NCBI RefSeq assembly: GCF_001544015.1
Contig: NZ_AP014924.1
Span: 744,001-808,000 of the forward strand
Direction of reading: 5' to 3'
Source: Limnochorda pilosa
GTDB lineage: Bacteria > Bacillota > Limnochordia > Limnochordales > Limnochordaceae
DNA length: 64,000 nt
A program made the translations under genes and the position numbers. Positions 23,664 through 31,481 of the stretch are shown in pieces. The first letter of the stretch is position 1, and the number at the start of each line of letters is the position of its first letter. A model generated the notes under the pieces. The model saw nothing but the letters and a program-made list of their open reading frames with translations, searched no databases and was not told the DNA's origin.

Positions 23664-25089
23664 GCTCCGTTACCCCGGCCCCGTCGAGGAGGCGATCGAG
23701 GAGATCGCCCGCCTGCTGGACGGCGAGTACGGGCTTGCCCCCCGCAGCGTAGCCCTTCTCCTGCTGCAGGGGGACGAGGAGGTGACGGAGCTGGTCGCGG
23801 CCCGGCAGCCCGAGGTACCGCCCCGGGCCCGGGAGCTGGCCGCCGCCCTGGATGCGCGCCTGGGTGAGCCGGTGGCCCTGAGCGTGGCCACCCAGCGGGC
23901 GAGCTGGGCCCGGAAGGTCGCGTCCGAAGTGATGCAGGAGCGCGACGGGGCCCGCCGGGGCTTCGGCGAGGTCCTGGGCCGGTGGGCGATGCGCCCATTG
24001 ACCGGCCTCCTCCTGGCGGGGCTGGTCCTGGTGGTCCTCTACGAGTTCGTGGGCGTCTTCGCCGCCCAGACGGTGGTGGACTGGACCGAGACCCGCCTCT
24101 TCGAGGGCTGGATCACCCCATGGGTGAACCGGGGCGTGGCGGCCCTCATCCCTTGGCCGTGGCTGCAGGAACTCCTCGCCTTCGACTACGGCCTCGTCAC
24201 CCTCGGCCTGCGCTACGCGGCGGCCATCATTCTGCCCATCGTGGGCGCCTTCTTCCTCTTCTTCTCGGTGCTGGAGGACTCAGGCTACCTCCCCCGCCTG
24301 GCCCTCCTCCTCGACCGGGTCTTCAAGGGAATCGGGCTCTCGGGCCGGGCGGTGATCCCCATGGTGCTGGGCGTAGGCTGCGACACCATGGCCACCGTGG
24401 TCACCCGGACGCTGGAGAGCCGCAGGGAGCGGGTGATCGCCACCCTGCTCCTGGCCCTGGCCATTCCCTGCTCGGCGCAGCTCGGTGTGATCCTGGCCAT
24501 CCTCTCGGGGGTTCCGGGCGCCCTGGCGGTGTGGGCGGGCGTGGTGGCCGCCGTGCTCCTGCTCACGGGCTTCCTGGCCTCCCGCCTGATGCCCGGGGAG
24601 CGGCCGCTCTTCTACACCGACATTCCGCCCATGCGCCTGCCCCGGCTTGGGAACGTGCTCACCAAGACCTACGCCCGCATGCAGTGGTACTTCCTGGAGG
24701 TGCTGCCCGTCTTCCTGCTCGCCAGCGTGCTCATCTGGGCAGGGCGGCTGACGGGTCTCTTCCAGGTGGCCACGGCGGCGCTGGAGCCCGTGGTGCGGGC
24801 CATCGGCCTGCCGGCCGAGGCGGCGGTGGTCTTCCTCTACGGCTTCTTCCGGCGGGATTACGGGGCCGCAGGCCTCTTCGACCTGCAGAAGGCGGGGGCG
24901 CTGGCGTCCGGCCAGCTGGTGGTGGCGGCGGTCACCCTCACGCTCTTCATCCCGTGCATCGCCCAGTTCTCGGTGATGTGGAAGGAGCGGGGTCCGAAGA
25001 CGGCGCTGGCCATCACCGCCTTCATCTTTCCCTTCGCCTTCGCGGTGGGCTGGGTGCTGAGCCGGGTCCTGGCCGGGGGGCTCTTCTGA
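23632..25089 (+). CDS. feoB: FeoB membrane permease domain protein
   Basis: The iron-channel half of FeoB, 485 residues. Residues 1-120 are the helical linker that normally joins the G domain to the membrane (PGPVEEAIEEIARLLDGEYG). About eight membrane segments follow, with the Gate motifs LGVGCDTMATVVTRTLES and IPCSAQLGVILAILSG and a second FIPCIAQFSVMWKERG. Each Gate has the conserved cysteine proposed to line the iron path. ATG 23632 has its own GGAGGTGG site inside the end of the G-domain gene, so this looks like a real split with translational coupling. A recent frameshift in a one-gene feoB is the alternative. Its stop overlaps the next ATG by one base. Confidence 0.93.
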   Translation: MGVASLSRPFELRYPGPVEEAIEEIARLLDGEYGLAPRSVALLLLQGDEEVTELVAARQPEVPPRARELAAALDARLGEPVALSVATQRASWARKVASEVMQERDGARRGFGEVLGRWAMRPLTGLLLAGLVLVVLYEFVGVFAAQTVVDWTETRLFEGWITPWVNRGVAALIPWPWLQELLAFDYGLVTLGLRYAAAIILPIVGAFFLFFSVLEDSGYLPRLALLLDRVFKGIGLSGRAVIPMVLGVGCDTMATVVTRTLESRRERVIATLLLALAIPCSAQLGVILAILSGVPGALAVWAGVVAAVLLLTGFLASRLMPGERPLFYTDIPPMRLPRLGNVLTKTYARMQWYFLEVLPVFLLASVLIWAGRLTGLFQVATAALEPVVRAIGLPAEAAVVFLYGFFRRDYGAAGLFDLQKAGALASGQLVVAAVTLTLFIPCIAQFSVMWKERGPKTALAITAFIFPFAFAVGWVLSRVLAGGLF

Positions 25090-25826
25090 TGGATCCAACC
25101 GAGGCGGGACGCGAAGGAGAGGCGGAGCCCACGGTACCGGTGCGGGGAGACGTTGAAGACCAGACGGGTCGGGAGGAGCTGGCGGCGGCGGCCGACCCGG
25201 TGATCCGGCCCGATCCACCCCAGGACGGGGACGTACCGGGACGGGACGGGGCAGACGACCTGGTTCCTGCCATGGTCCAGTGCTCCATCTGCGGGCTCCG
25301 CTTCGATCCGGACCAGGAGGTCTCGGCCTGCCAGGTCTGTCCCCTGGGGGGCCTGATCCGGCGCTGCGGTCTGGTGCGCTGCCCCAACTGCGGCTTCGAG
25401 CAGCCCGCCCCATGGGGAGGCAGGGCTCGGGCGCGCCGTCGGCAGCGGGGCCAGGGCCCCCTCGCGGCAGGGGAAGGTGCCTGGGCGGCCCCGGTGCACC
25501 TGAGCGATCTGGCCGAGGGGGAGCGGGCCCGGGTGCTGAAGGTGGAGGCCCGGGACGCCGCCCTTCGCAAGCTCCTGGCCATGGGGGTCCTTCCCGGCGT
25601 GGAGGTGACGGTGGTGCAGAGGCGCCCTGTCCTCGTGGTGCAGGTGGGGTACACCACCCTCGCCCTGGACGGCGAGCTGGCCCGCTCCGTGGCCGTCCTG
25701 CGCCTGGAGGCCGGTTCCGGGCGCGGCCCGGGCCGGGGCCGGCAGGGGAAAGGCCCCAGGGACTGGCGCGGCGGGCGGTGGGGATGGGGCGGGGCCGGCC
25801 GAGGTCACGGAAGCTCGACCCGGTAG
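25089..25826 (+). CDS. feoA: FeoA domain protein with N-terminal zinc-ribbon and RG-rich tail
   Basis: Accessory protein of the Feo iron transporter, 245 residues against about 75-80 for a normal FeoA. Residues about 1-60 are an acidic, low-complexity head. Residues 63-105 hold a cysteine array (CSICGLRF, CQVCPLGG, CGLVRCPNCGFE) that would bind zinc or iron-sulfur. The SH3-like FeoA domain spans about 136-210 (LSDLAEGERARVLKVEA, LLAMGVLPGVEVTVVQRRP, LALDGELARSVAVLRLE). The C-terminus is glycine/arginine-rich (GRGPGRGRQGKGPRD). TGATG overlap with the FeoB membrane gene gives coupling. Its 3' end overlaps the convergent GNAT gene by 22 bp. Confidence 0.85.
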   Translation: MDPTEAGREGEAEPTVPVRGDVEDQTGREELAAAADPVIRPDPPQDGDVPGRDGADDLVPAMVQCSICGLRFDPDQEVSACQVCPLGGLIRRCGLVRCPNCGFEQPAPWGGRARARRRQRGQGPLAAGEGAWAAPVHLSDLAEGERARVLKVEARDAALRKLLAMGVLPGVEVTVVQRRPVLVVQVGYTTLALDGELARSVAVLRLEAGSGRGPGRGRQGKGPRDWRGGRWGWGGAGRGHGSSTR

Positions 25827-26866
25827 CGGGCTGTGACCAGCCGGCCGCCGCCGGGGAGAGGCTCGTCCGACGTGGCGAGCAGCCTGAACCCCAGCTTCTC
25901 GTAGAAGGTGCGGCCTTTGCGGTTCCCCTCCTCGACCGTGACCTCCACGGCGCGAACCACGTGTCCCCTGTTCCGGAGCGCCTGCAGCACCGCCTCGTGG
26001 AGCCGTTGCCCGAGCCCCACCCGCTGGTGGGTGGGCAGCACGTAAAGTCGGAAGAGCTCGGCCGTCTCGGGCCCGATCATGCCCATCTGGGCGAAGCCAC
26101 AGACGGCGCCGCCCTCCTCGGCCACCAGGACCGGGCTCTCGGCCCGCTCGATGGCCGCCCGGAGACCCTCGGGAGCGTACCACGCCGCCAGTAGCCGGTG
26201 CTGCACCTCCTTGGGGATGAGCCCCTGGTACGCCTCGGCCCAGGTGCCCGCGGCGACGGCCCGGATGCCCTCCACATCGAGGGGGTCCGCGCGACGCACC
26301 CGGAAGTCCCCCGCCTCACCCATCGAAGCGGGGTGGAGGCGCCGTCCCAGGATCCGGTAGCGGTCGTCGGGTCCGAAACGCACCCCCTGGGCGACCACCT
26401 GCCATCCCCGGCGCCGGTAGAGGTGCATCGCCGGGGTCTCCGCCTCCAGGGTGGAGAGCACCGCACGCCGGTGGCTGGGCCGGGCTGCCTCCAGGAGCCT
26501 GTCGTGCAGGCGCCCTCCCACGCCCCGGCCCTGGAACCGAGGCTGGACCGCCAGCTCCACGAACTCAAGGGGGGCGTCCAGCCAGATCGCGGCCACCTTG
26601 GCGTCCAGCGCGGCGCGCACCCGGTCGTGCCACCAGCCGCCGGTCCGGCTGGTGTATCCGTAGGCGAAACCGGCTAGCTCCCCGTCTTCGTCGGCCTGGA
26701 AGCCCAGGAATCCCGGGCGCCCCGCGTGGCGTTCCAGGGTCTGGGCGAACGAGCCGGCGTCCACCCCGCGGTAGGGTGGCTGGGAGAAGGCGGCCGCGTA
26801 GACCTGGACCATGGAGGGAAGCAGGGTCGTGCGCACGTCTTCACCCGAGAGAGGGCGGATCCTCAT
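25805..26866 (-). CDS. Tandem-GNAT acetyltransferase
   Basis: Two GNAT folds in one 353-residue protein. The first (about residues 1-180) has FVELAVQPRFQGRGVGGRLHD, the acetyl-CoA-binding Q/RxxGxG/A motif, and HLYRRRGWQVVAQ. The second (about 185-353) has FRLYVLPTHQRVGLGQRLHE and GRTFYEKLGFRLLATS. ATG 26866 has GGAGG 6 bp upstream. The donor would be acetyl-CoA; the acceptor amine is unknown. Tandem GNAT proteins include mycothiol synthase and several resistance proteins, but none of their special features is obvious. Convergent with the Feo operon. Confidence 0.9.
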   Translation of the reverse strand: MRIRPLSGEDVRTTLLPSMVQVYAAAFSQPPYRGVDAGSFAQTLERHAGRPGFLGFQADEDGELAGFAYGYTSRTGGWWHDRVRAALDAKVAAIWLDAPLEFVELAVQPRFQGRGVGGRLHDRLLEAARPSHRRAVLSTLEAETPAMHLYRRRGWQVVAQGVRFGPDDRYRILGRRLHPASMGEAGDFRVRRADPLDVEGIRAVAAGTWAEAYQGLIPKEVQHRLLAAWYAPEGLRAAIERAESPVLVAEEGGAVCGFAQMGMIGPETAELFRLYVLPTHQRVGLGQRLHEAVLQALRNRGHVVRAVEVTVEEGNRKGRTFYEKLGFRLLATSDEPLPGGGRLVTARYRVELP

Positions 26867-27119
26867 GATGCCTCCCTCCAGTCTCATCCGGTGCGGGGAT
26901 TGCCCCAACCCTTCGGCGGCGGGGCGCCCGCCCCTTCTTGCGGCCGCCGCGACCCGGTTCGGCCCTTGCGGAAGCCCCTTGCAGGAAAGGGCGGGTCCGA
27001 GCGGCTGCAGCCTTGCGACGCCGGCTCCGGGGAGCTCTGGCCGGCCCCCCGCCTCGCTGCTATACTGATTCCGTTGCCGGCGCGGGCCCGTCCCGCGGCG
27101 TGGGGGAGGAGGCGGCCGA

Positions 27120-27710
27120 GTGGGCTGGTTCATGGCGGGCCTGGCTACGGGAATGGCCATGATGCTCCTCGTCCACCTGGTGCAACGCGCCGGCGGCTGG
27201 GTGACCATGGGGCCCGGGGAAGGCTTCGGGGATGGGCGGGGGTGGGCGAGCCTGGCGGCGCTGGTGGCGGTCAGCGCCCTGGAGGAGTGGTTCTTCCGGG
27301 GGCTCCTCTTCGGCTGGATGCTCCCCCGGGCCGGCTCCCTGGCCACCCTGGCGGCCACCTCGCTGCTCTTCGGCCTCCTGCACCTGGGAAACCGGGTGAA
27401 TGGGCTCACCGTCTTCAACGCGGTCCTGGCCGGGGCCGCCTTCGGCGCCGCCCGCCTCCACACGGGTGGGCTCGGTCTTGCCGCGGGCATTCACGTGGGC
27501 TGGAACCTGATGCAGTGGCCGCTCTTGGGCTATCCTCTCTACGGTGCGGAGGAACGGGGCTTCCTCCGCTTCCCGAAACTCCTCACCGCCCGCCCCGGGG
27601 GGCCCCCGCTCCTCTCGGGCGGCCGCTTCGGGCCCGAGGCAAGCCTGCTGGACACGGCCGCCTTCGGGCTGCTCCTGGTCTGGCTCCTGAGGCGGATGGA
27701 GTGGCTTTGA
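27120..27710 (+). CDS. CPBP-family intramembrane glutamic endopeptidase
   Basis: A 196-residue membrane protease of the CPBP/Abi (Rce1-like) family. The three motifs are present: ALEEWFFRGLLFG (EExxxR), FGLLHLGN (FxxxH) and HVGWNL (HxxxN/B). The early hydrophobic segment contains MAMMLLVHLVQ. GTG 27120 has GGAGG 8 bp upstream, and a -10-like TATACT lies at 27061-27066. Members process prenylated or small peptides or confer immunity to bacteriocins; no peptide gene is near, so the substrate is open. Confidence 0.9.
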   Translation: MGWFMAGLATGMAMMLLVHLVQRAGGWVTMGPGEGFGDGRGWASLAALVAVSALEEWFFRGLLFGWMLPRAGSLATLAATSLLFGLLHLGNRVNGLTVFNAVLAGAAFGAARLHTGGLGLAAGIHVGWNLMQWPLLGYPLYGAEERGFLRFPKLLTARPGGPPLLSGGRFGPEASLLDTAAFGLLLVWLLRRMEWL

Positions 27711-27718
27711 GGGCGGGC

Positions 27719-28747
27719 TCATCCGCCCGACAGAACCCGCTCGTACGCGGCCAGGTAGCCTTCCACCATCCGATCCACGGTGTAGAAGCGTTCCACCCGC
27801 TGGCGGCAGGCGGCCCGGCTCAGACGGACCGCCTGCTCCACCGCCGAGCACACCCGCTCGAGCGTCTCCACCACGAAGCCGGTCTCGCCGTGGGCCACCA
27901 CCTCGCGCACCGAGCCCCGGTCGAAGCCGATCACCGGCGTGCCGCACGCCTGGGCCTCGGCCAGGGTCAGGCCGAAGGGCTCGGGCTGGCGCACCAGGTG
28001 GAGGAGGGCCAGGGCCCCGCCCATGAGACGGTCCCGGGCGGCAGGGCCCGCCTCTCCCACGAAGCGGATCTGCTCCCCATCGATGAGGGGGCGGATCTCC
28101 TGCTCAAAGTAGGCCTCCTGGTCCGGAGGGATGTGGGCGGCCATGACCAGGCGCCGCCCCGTCCGCCGGGCCACCTCGATGGCCAGGTCCGGCCCCTTGG
28201 CGGGATGCATGCGGGCCAGGAAGAGGAGGTACTCGCCGGGGCGGTCCCGGAAGGTGAACCGCTCGAGCTCGATCCCGTTGGGTACCGTGGCCACGTAGTC
28301 CAGACCCGGCACCGCATCCCGCTCGGCCTGGCTGATGGCCACGCAGGGCCGGTGGGGGAAGCGCAGGAAGGCCCGCCGGCTGGCCGGCTCCAGCATGGCC
28401 GCCCCGTGCAGGGTGGTGACCACGGGGGTGGCGACCAGCTCGGCGAAGAGGAGCGGCTGCCAGTTCAGGTGGTTGTGGATCAGGTCGAAGCGGCCCGCCT
28501 GGCGGAAGGCGTGGACCATGTGGAGGAACTGATCCAGGTCCGGGTCGTCGGGTGGGCTCTCGCCCAGCGGCCGCGGCACCACCCACTCGAGCTGCGCCCG
28601 GGTCACCGAGTCCCCGGTGGCGAAGAGGGTCACCTGGTGGCCCCGGGCCACCAGCCCCTCGGCCAGGTGCGAGGCCACCTGCTCCCACGGGCCGTAGCGC
28701 CGGGGCGGCGTCCGCCAGGTCACGGGCGCGAGGATGCCGATGCGCAA
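27719..28747 (-). CDS. Glycosyltransferase family 4 protein
   Basis: A 342-residue GT-B glycosyltransferase. The N-terminal Rossmann half starts LRIGILAPVTWRTPP and has DLIHNHLNWQPLL. The nucleotide-sugar half has VPNGIELERF, YLLFLARMHPAKGPD and PFGLTLAEAQACGTPVIGF, the EX7E-containing donor motif. The start TTG 28747 is preceded by GAGGTGA. The family moves a hexose from UDP/GDP-sugar onto lipid, glycan or small acceptors. It lies 3' of the DrrAB-like exporter on the same strand with a 76-bp gap. Confidence 0.9.
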   Translation of the reverse strand: MRIGILAPVTWRTPPRRYGPWEQVASHLAEGLVARGHQVTLFATGDSVTRAQLEWVVPRPLGESPPDDPDLDQFLHMVHAFRQAGRFDLIHNHLNWQPLLFAELVATPVVTTLHGAAMLEPASRRAFLRFPHRPCVAISQAERDAVPGLDYVATVPNGIELERFTFRDRPGEYLLFLARMHPAKGPDLAIEVARRTGRRLVMAAHIPPDQEAYFEQEIRPLIDGEQIRFVGEAGPAARDRLMGGALALLHLVRQPEPFGLTLAEAQACGTPVIGFDRGSVREVVAHGETGFVVETLERVCSAVEQAVRLSRAACRQRVERFYTVDRMVEGYLAAYERVLSGG

Positions 28748-28823
28748 GGGGATCACCTCGCAGGTACCATTCCACCGGGAAGGGGTGGGTCCTCGCGGGG
28801 CTCCCTGCGGCCAGCGCCCCCGC

Positions 28824-29594
28824 TTACGTGCTGCGTTGATAGGCCCTGAACGCCTGGGTTGCGAGGAACCCGCCCACCAGGACGAAGAGGAGCAGGTACC
28901 CGACATGCAACCAGATCTGGGGCCACTGCGGGTCCAGCATCGCGCTCCGGGCGCTGGTGATGGCCCAGTTGAGGGGGTTGACCCTGGCGATTGCTCGAAT
29001 CCAACCGGGCATGAAGGCCTCGGCCATGAACGCGCTGGAGAGGAAGGTGAGCGGCATCCCCACGAAGTTGACCACGGGGATCAGGGCGTCTTCCCGGCGG
29101 GTCACCAGGGCCAGCCCGTTGGAGAACCCCGCGGCGCCCGCCCCCAGCAGTGCCGAGGCCAGCAAGATCATGCCGGGACCCGCCAACCCCCCCGTGAACC
29201 GGGCACCCAGGGCCAGCCCCGTGAGGAGGATGATCCCCGACTGGATGGTCGCCGTGAGGGTTACTTCCAGGACCGGCGCCGCGATCAGGGCGCCCCTGCG
29301 GACGGGGGTGGCCAGAAGTCGGTCCAGGACACCGTCGTTCAGGTCCTGGATGAGTCCCATGCCGGACCACAGACCGCCGAAGAAGGCGGTCATCACCACC
29401 ACGCCGGGGGTGAGGAACTGGACATAGGACGTGCCTTCGAACCCGGGAATCTCTACCACCCGCCGGAAGAGCTGGCCGAAAACGCCCAGCCAGATAACGG
29501 GCTGCACCAGCCCCACGGCGATCCAGACAGGGGTGCGCAGGCGGGTGCGCAAGCGGCGCACCAGCAGGTGATAGGTGTCGGCGACGAACGTCAT
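28824..29594 (-). CDS. ABC-2 type exporter permease (DrrB-like)
   Basis: Membrane component of a drug or lipid exporter, 256 residues with six hydrophobic spans. Features are VQPVIWLGVFGQLF, FLTPGVVVMTAFFGGLWSG, DRLLATPVRRGALI with the amphipathic coupling segment, and PLTFLSSAFM followed by VNPLNW, typical of DrrB/ABC2 membrane proteins. I start it at ATG 29594, with AGGAGG 9 bp upstream; GTG 29600 is too close to that site. It pairs with the ATPase gene 69 bp upstream. Confidence 0.92.
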   Translation of the reverse strand: MTFVADTYHLLVRRLRTRLRTPVWIAVGLVQPVIWLGVFGQLFRRVVEIPGFEGTSYVQFLTPGVVVMTAFFGGLWSGMGLIQDLNDGVLDRLLATPVRRGALIAAPVLEVTLTATIQSGIILLTGLALGARFTGGLAGPGMILLASALLGAGAAGFSNGLALVTRREDALIPVVNFVGMPLTFLSSAFMAEAFMPGWIRAIARVNPLNWAITSARSAMLDPQWPQIWLHVGYLLLFVLVGGFLATQAFRAYQRST

Positions 29595-29663
29595 CTCCAC
29601 GTGCCTCCTTTGTGCCTCGGTACCTCCGCTCTTCCGTGGCCGTTCTCACCCTGGCCGGCGCGG

Positions 29664-30782
29664 TCAGCGCTCCCGGGCCGGCGCGTGCCGATCGTCCCCA
29701 CCGGATGCGGCCCCATCTGCCATCGCCCCGCCGGGCCCCGTCCCGTTGGGTGTTGCTCCGCTGGCCGAGTAGCGCCGTCCCGTGTGGTGCAGGTAGACGT
29801 CGTCCAGAGAGGGCCGGGAGACGGTCACGGCCTTGACGGCCACCCCCGCCCTCTCCAGCGCTGTGACGAGGACCGGCACGGCCGTCGCCCCGTGAGCGGC
29901 CCTCGCCAGCACCGAGGTCCCGTTGGGAAGGGTTTCGAGCACCCCGTCCACGTCACGTAGGGCCTCTACGGCGTTGTCGGTGGGGCCCTCGACGTCCAGG
30001 GTCACGGTGTCGCCCTGGATCTCCGCCTTCAAGGCGGCCGGCGTGCCTTCCACCACCACGCGTCCCCGATCGACGATGGCCAGGCGGTCGCAGAGGTGGT
30101 CCGCCTCCTCCAGGTAGTGGGTGGTGAGCAGTACGGTGAGGCCCTGCTCGCTGCGGAGACGGAGGAGATCCTGCCAGAGGGCCGTCCGGGTCTCGGGGTC
30201 CAACCCGGTGGTCGGCTCGTCGAGGAAGAGAACCTCAGGCTCGTGCACAAGGCCCATGGCCAGGTCCAGCCGGCGCTTCATCCCTCCCGAGTAGGTGTGC
30301 ACCAGCCGGTCGGCGGCGCCGGTAAGCCCCACCCACTCCAGCAGGCGATCCACCCGCTCGCGTATGGCCCGGGCCGGGACCCGATGCATACGGGTCTGAA
30401 GATACAGGTTCTCTCGAGCGGTGCCGTACTTGTCCACGCCGGATACCTGGGCCACGTACCCAATGCGGCGCCGCACGGTGGCGGGATCCGCCGACACATC
30501 GCCCCCCGCCACCAGCGCCCGGCCCCTGTCGGCCCGGGTGAGGGTGGCCAGGATGCGAACCGTGGTGCTCTTGCCAGCCCCATTGGGCCCCAGCAGCCCG
30601 AAGATCTCGCCCCGACGCACCGAGAAGGAGACGCCGTCCAGGGCCTGCACGCCTCTGGGATAGCGCTTGGTCAGCCCCGACACGGCGATCGCCTCGGGAG
30701 CCGCCTCAGCCTGCCCCCGCGCCGTCGCCCTCCGGCCCTCCGACACTCCTTTCCAGCCCGGCATCGAAACGGATTCGCTCAC
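29664..30782 (-). CDS. ABC exporter ATP-binding protein (DrrA-like)
   Basis: ATPase partner of the DrrB-like permease, 372 residues. Walker A is GPNGAGKSTTVRI, the signature YSGGMKRRLDLAMGL, Walker B VLFLDEPTTGLD and the switch TTHYLEE. The C-terminal DrrA-type regulatory domain (about residues 250-340) ends with SRPSLDDVYLHHTGRRY, the CREEM-like region of this family, followed by a glycine/alanine-rich tail. GTG 30782 has AGGAGGTG 5 bp upstream and a clear promoter about 75 bp upstream. The transported compound is unknown. Confidence 0.93.
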   Translation of the reverse strand: MSESVSMPGWKGVSEGRRATARGQAEAAPEAIAVSGLTKRYPRGVQALDGVSFSVRRGEIFGLLGPNGAGKSTTVRILATLTRADRGRALVAGGDVSADPATVRRRIGYVAQVSGVDKYGTARENLYLQTRMHRVPARAIRERVDRLLEWVGLTGAADRLVHTYSGGMKRRLDLAMGLVHEPEVLFLDEPTTGLDPETRTALWQDLLRLRSEQGLTVLLTTHYLEEADHLCDRLAIVDRGRVVVEGTPAALKAEIQGDTVTLDVEGPTDNAVEALRDVDGVLETLPNGTSVLARAAHGATAVPVLVTALERAGVAVKAVTVSRPSLDDVYLHHTGRRYSASGATPNGTGPGGAMADGAASGGDDRHAPARER

Positions 30783-30855
30783 GAGCACACCTCCTGCCCT
30801 TGCCTGCAGCCTCTTTCGCCCATCCCCTGCGTGGGACCACCGGGGAGACGACAAC

Positions 30856-30884
30856 AATATAGCGCGGTAGCTTAACGAGGTCAA
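30856..30884 (-). promoter_or_regulatory. Promoter of the DrrAB-like exporter operon
   Basis: On the minus strand, -35 TTGACC (30884-30879), exact 17-bp spacer, and -10 TATATT (30861-30856). Just upstream at 30891-30914 is an imperfect dyad starting AGTG and ending CACT that could be an operator. Confidence 0.7.
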
Positions 30885-31056
30885 TCATCCAGTGAACGAT
30901 ATTCATATTGCACTCACGATCGTGCGACTCGGAGCGGCGAACACACGCGCGAAGGGGCCAGCAAACCCCGGTACGAGAGAACCAGGAGGAGCCGACGCCC
31001 TGGGGCCCGATGGTCCGTGAACGGAGGTGAAGCCAGCGCGGCCGGGAGTTCCAGGA

Positions 31057-31415
31057 TCACCGGCCACGCAGGATGGTCCGCAGCAGCCAGCCACCCAAGA
31101 CCGTGGCCCCCGGCAAGGGTACGGACGTGGTGGGAAGCCCGAAGGGGAGGCGAGCCCCTCGTGGAGGGTGACGACCGCGCTGCTGAGGAGGAGGCTCGCG
31201 GTAACCAGGCCCAGGGTGAGCCGGTGGGCCCTCGCGTCCAGGCGGCGGACCAGCTCGCCAAGCTGGCTCAGCACCGCGTCCACCTGGAAATGCCCGTTCT
31301 CGACCCGTTGCAGGGCGGCTTCCACCCGGTCCAGGCTCTCGTCGGGGCCGCGGTCGGCTCCTCGGGTTCCGTCGAGCTCCGGCCGGGCCGGGCCTCGGGG
31401 CTCACGTCCCTTCAT
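31057..31415 (-). pseudogene. Frameshifted C-terminal remnant of an AarF/UbiB-family kinase
   Basis: The minus-strand frame from 31415 gives DESLDRVEAALQRVENGHFQ, then LVRRLDARAHRLTLGLVTAS and LLLSSAVVTLHEG, matching the end of ABC1/AarF/UbiB proteins. Near 31155-31145 the likeness moves to a second frame (FGLPTTSVPLPG, then GGWLLRTILRGR and a TGA at 31059-31057), which is the normal last membrane segment of the family. The kinase domain of about 400 residues is absent and the glycosyltransferase gene lies where it should be. So this is a decayed tail, not a working gene. Confidence 0.65.
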
Positions 31416-31481
31416 TCTGGGACGTCAGCGCCTACCAGGTACGCCAGCCGTTCAGCGCGAACCACTCGGTGCCCTGTCCCA

